DNA from: an uncultured Clostridia bacterium
GTDB taxonomy: Bacteria; Bacillota; Clostridia; Oscillospirales; Acutalibacteraceae
Length of the DNA: 24,614 nucleotides
Direction: 5' to 3'
NCBI GenBank assembly: GCA_937876205.1
Contig: CALEII010000029.1
Coordinates: 1-24,614 of the forward strand
Numbering within the stretch: the first letter of the stretch is position 1; each line of letters starts with the position of its first letter. The position numbers were made by a program, and so were the translations under genes. Shown one piece after another: positions 22,640 through 24,614 of the stretch. The notes under the pieces were generated by a model that was not told where the DNA came from, searched no databases, and saw only the letters and a list, made by a program, of their open reading frames with translations.

Positions 22640-23690
22640 TGCTTTTCACCGTGTAAGATTCATTAAGAAGTGTACAGCTGTCACTGATACCCTCTGTAAC
22701 ATAGACATTGTTGTTTTTGTCAACAAATATTGCATCTGCATCATATTTTTCAAGCAATGCCCCGGACTTTTCTCTGCCGAGCACATAACAGGCAGTTGAA
22801 AGAGCATCCGAAACAAGACCGTTACGGGCAACAATCGTCACGCTTTTCAGCTCTTTTTCTGCAGGATAGCCTGTTTCTGTATCAAGTATATGATGAAAAA
22901 TTCTGCCGTTGTACTCAAAATATTTTTCGTAATTACCCGAGGTGGAAACAAATCTTGTATCAGCCAGATGAATTTTCATAAATGCCGAGCTGTCACCTGC
23001 ATCGGGCGTTCTTATGCCCACATTCCAGCCCTTTTCATCATCTGATGAAGAATAAGTCATAACCGTACCGCCTACGGTGAGTAATGCTCTGTCAACGCCC
23101 CGGTCTTTTAATACCTCTCCGGCAACATCGCAGGCAATCCCCTTGCCCACAGCTCCAAGGTCAACAATCTGATTTTCACCGAGAGTCACTGCATTGCCGT
23201 CAACCTTAACCTTTTCATAACCTACAGCCATCAGCTGCTTTTCAATCTTGCTTTGTGCAGGGACTGCGTTTTTTGCCGAATCGAAGTCCCAGAGTGCAGA
23301 AAGCCCGCCGACAGTTATATCAAGAGCTCCGTCTGAATGTCTGCAGATATCCAGCGTCTGATTCAGATACGTCAGCGTTTTGTCAGACAAAGTATATGTG
23401 CCCGACTCATTGAGCCTGAAAATCTCTGATACTTCAGATTTTCTTGAAATAAGGTCAGCATCAAGAGTTGATATACCGGACAGGATTTCATCTGCCGTTT
23501 CAGGTCTGTCTTTACCGTAGAAAGTAACGGAAATCTGACTTCCCATTGCAAAGCCCGTATGACTGTATGGCTTCTGACTGCCCTGATGAACAAAAAAAAC
23601 CGAAACCGCCGCCAGCAATATTGCAACTGCGACAGCTGTTATGACTGCTGAAATCTTCTTTTTTGCGTTATCAGAATTTTTTAAAATCAT
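22632..23690 (-). CDS. apbE: FAD:protein FMN transferase ApbE
   Basis: ApbE cleaves FAD and attaches FMN to a threonine in target proteins; RnfG and RnfD in this operon are the evident substrates. An N-terminal membrane helix (13-34) anchors the catalytic domain outside the cytoplasm. It has no lipobox cysteine, unlike the lipoprotein forms. Motifs: FAMGSQISV (47-55), DLGAVGKG (177-184), SGNYEKY (251-257), HHILDTETG (266-274) and SDALSTACY (294-302). The ribosome binding site is weak. It is the first gene of the nine-gene unit, behind a promoter and a Rex-like palindrome. Confidence 0.96.
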   Translation of the reverse strand: MILKNSDNAKKKISAVITAVAVAILLAAVSVFFVHQGSQKPYSHTGFAMGSQISVTFYGKDRPETADEILSGISTLDADLISRKSEVSEIFRLNESGTYTLSDKTLTYLNQTLDICRHSDGALDITVGGLSALWDFDSAKNAVPAQSKIEKQLMAVGYEKVKVDGNAVTLGENQIVDLGAVGKGIACDVAGEVLKDRGVDRALLTVGGTVMTYSSSDDEKGWNVGIRTPDAGDSSAFMKIHLADTRFVSTSGNYEKYFEYNGRIFHHILDTETGYPAEKELKSVTIVARNGLVSDALSTACYVLGREKSGALLEKYDADAIFVDKNNNVYVTEGISDSCTLLNESYTVKSNG

Positions 23691-23757
23691 ATACTCAGAA
23701 ACAACCGACTTTCGTCAAAGTGTTATATTTTAACAATAAATAATACATATTTATATT

Positions 23758-23786
23758 ATAATAACACAACCGACATAAATAGTAAA
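23758..23786 (-). promoter_or_regulatory. promoter of the apbE-rnf operon
   Basis: Minus-strand TTTACT (plus 23781-23786), 17-bp spacer, TATTAT (plus 23758-23763). The leader is about 60 nt. It lies between a strong Rex-like palindrome (23798-23815) and a weaker similar sequence (23719-23736). Confidence 0.65.
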
Positions 23787-23797
23787 GTGTTTATCAA

Positions 23798-23815
23798 AAG
23801 TTAAAATTTTAACAA
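23798..23815. promoter_or_regulatory. candidate Rex operator
   Basis: The sequence AAGTTAAAATTTTAACAA fits the published Rex consensus TTGTTAA-N4-TTAACAA at 12 of 14 defined positions. The core GTTAAAATTTTAAC is a perfect 14-bp palindrome. It sits about 12 bp upstream of the -35 box of the apbE-rnf promoter. Confidence 0.6.
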
Positions 23816-23818
23816 GAA

Positions 23819-23851
23819 AACAATAATTTGTCGGGATGATAAATTATTGTT
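23819..23851. repeat. 33-bp hairpin repeat, apparent minimal copy of the 9492 element
   Basis: AACAATAATTTGTC (23819-23832) and GATAAATTATTGTT (23838-23851) are inverted copies, 13 of 14, around GGGAT. Both arms match the two outer ends of the repeat at 9492-9636 with the inner part missing. The last T is the first base of the -35 box of the next promoter. Confidence 0.7.
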
Positions 23852-23880
23852 TGACATTTCTCCACCTTTCATATTATAAT
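23851..23880 (+). promoter_or_regulatory. promoter of the cytidylate-kinase-like gene
   Basis: TTGACA (23851-23856), 18-bp spacer, TATAAT (23875-23880); both boxes are consensus. The leader is about 25 nt. The -35 box abuts the right arm of the repeat hairpin. Confidence 0.88.
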
Positions 23881-23912
23881 AAAATCAGAAAAAATCCGAA
23901 GGAGGATGGCAT

Positions 23913-24521
23913 ATGAACATTATCACAATCAGCCGTGAATTCGGCAGCGGCGGCAGAGAGCTGGGCAAAAGGATAGCAGATATTCTCGGCTACGCTTATT
24001 ATGACCGTGAAATCATTTCTGCAATTGCCGAAAAACACGATTTTGACGAGAATTATGTTGAAAAGGTTCTTGAAGGCGGAGTGCCCTTCACAATGCCCAT
24101 AACCTACGGCAGAACATTTTCATATACCGACACAACAGGTCAGCAGGCAATTCAGCTTCTGTCGTCACAGTGCAAACTTCTGCGTGAAGCAGCAGAAAAG
24201 GGCAACTGTGTCATAGTGGGCAGATGCGCAAACATCATTCTTGAGGATTATGACCCGTTCAATATATTTGTTTATGCTGATATGGCGTCAAAACTTGCCC
24301 GTTGCCGTGAAAGAGCACCTGAGGGTGAAAATCTGAGAGACAACGAGCTTAAAAGAAAAATCAAGCAGATAGATGCCGGCAGAGCAAGACATCAGCGTTT
24401 TATGTCTGACAAAAAATGGGGCGCAAAAGAAAGCTATCACCTGTGCGTGAACACTTCCGGTGCTGAAATAAAAAAGCTGGCACCCGTTATTGCAGAATAT
24501 ATAAAAATAAACCTTGAATAA
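23913..24521 (+). CDS. cytidylate kinase-like family protein
   Basis: A 202-residue P-loop protein of the cytidylate kinase-like family (PF13189 type), separate from canonical Cmk. The start MNIITISREFGSGGRELGKRIA holds the nucleotide-binding loop (about residues 7-17) and the YYDREII segment follows. A lid-like arginine stretch (RHQRFMSDKKWG, about 160-171) lies near the end. AAGGAGG is 7 bases upstream of the ATG. The substrate is not established for this family and may be a nucleotide or another small molecule. It is monocistronic between its promoter and a strong terminator. Confidence 0.92.
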   Translation: MNIITISREFGSGGRELGKRIADILGYAYYDREIISAIAEKHDFDENYVEKVLEGGVPFTMPITYGRTFSYTDTTGQQAIQLLSSQCKLLREAAEKGNCVIVGRCANIILEDYDPFNIFVYADMASKLARCRERAPEGENLRDNELKRKIKQIDAGRARHQRFMSDKKWGAKESYHLCVNTSGAEIKKLAPVIAEYIKINLE

Positions 24522-24525
24522 ACTT

Positions 24526-24560
24526 AAAGGCTGAACGGAAATCCGTTCAGCCTTTGTTTG
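24526..24560 (+). terminator. terminator of the cytidylate-kinase-like gene
   Basis: A perfect 14-bp stem, AAAGGCTGAACGGA (24526-24539) with TCCGTTCAGCCTTT (24542-24555), has a 2-nt AA centre, so the innermost pairs probably open. A short T-rich tail follows. It starts 5 bases after the stop codon. Confidence 0.92.
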
Positions 24561-24562
24561 TA

Positions 24563-24614
24563 AACAATAATTTGTCGAGGTGCCCTCGACAAATTAAATT
24601 GGCAATTAGCAATT
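24563..24614. repeat. repeat element with 12-bp hairpin, cut by the window end
   Basis: It begins AACAATAATTTGTCG, identical over its first 15 bases to the repeat at 23819. It then forms a perfect hairpin, AATTTGTCGAGG (24569-24580) with CCTCGACAAATT (24584-24595), and continues into a CAATTAGCAATT-type sequence that runs off the window. Confidence 0.65.

Overview
The window looks like chromosomal DNA from an anaerobic Firmicute of the class Clostridia, probably of the Ruminococcaceae/Oscillospiraceae type. The reasons are the clostridial gene order of a complete Rnf complex (rnfCDGEAB), an RNase Y/YmdB pair, strong AGGAGG ribosome binding sites, moderate-to-low GC content, AT-rich promoters close to the sigma-A consensus, and short structured intergenic repeats. 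I see no rRNA, tRNA, CRISPR array, transposase, phage gene or defence system. This is mostly core metabolism, and the less ordinary material is in regulation, intergenic repeats and two unusual hydrolase-fold proteins.

Layout. Positions 1-2720, minus strand: an unrecognised secreted protein with a C-terminal amphipathic segment, and a GPH-family sugar/cation symporter, each with its own promoter. Positions 2850-6950, plus strand: RNase Y (rny), a terminator, then YmdB with its own near-consensus promoter. A lipoprotein solute-binding protein follows whose TTG start and Shine-Dalgarno sequence lie inside ymdB. Positions 7000-9500, plus strand: an 810-residue fusion of an alpha/beta-hydrolase-like domain, with its usual nucleophile serine replaced by aspartate, to an acyl-CoA ligase. 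Positions 9490-12300: a MITE-like repeat, a bidirectional terminator, then on the minus strand murA, a YycJ-like metallo-hydrolase and rlmH. Positions 12300-13055: a 309-bp non-coding stretch with an unexplained plus-strand promoter, then luxS. Positions 13080-16600, minus strand: a repeat element and a four-gene unit (LCAT-like hydrolase, ABC ATPase, ABC permease, cyclase-family hydrolase). Positions 16610-23690, minus strand: a nine-gene operon apbE - NusG-domain-II protein - Gx transporter - rnfC - D - G - E - A - B. Positions 23690-24614: a divergent regulatory region with a Rex-like operator and a repeat hairpin, a cytidylate-kinase-like protein, a terminator and another repeat copy cut by the window end.

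How the genes work together. The best-defined system is the Rnf operon. Rnf couples ferredoxin:NAD+ electron transfer to ion pumping. RnfD and RnfG need covalently bound FMN, and the first gene of the operon encodes the ApbE flavin transferase that attaches it. The Gx transporter and NusG-II protein between apbE and rnfC are of unknown function and may belong to cofactor supply or assembly. A palindrome closely matching the published Rex (NADH/NAD+ sensor) operator lies just upstream of the apbE promoter, so the operon may be redox-controlled. RNase Y and YmdB are known partners in Bacillus, but here they are transcriptionally separated.
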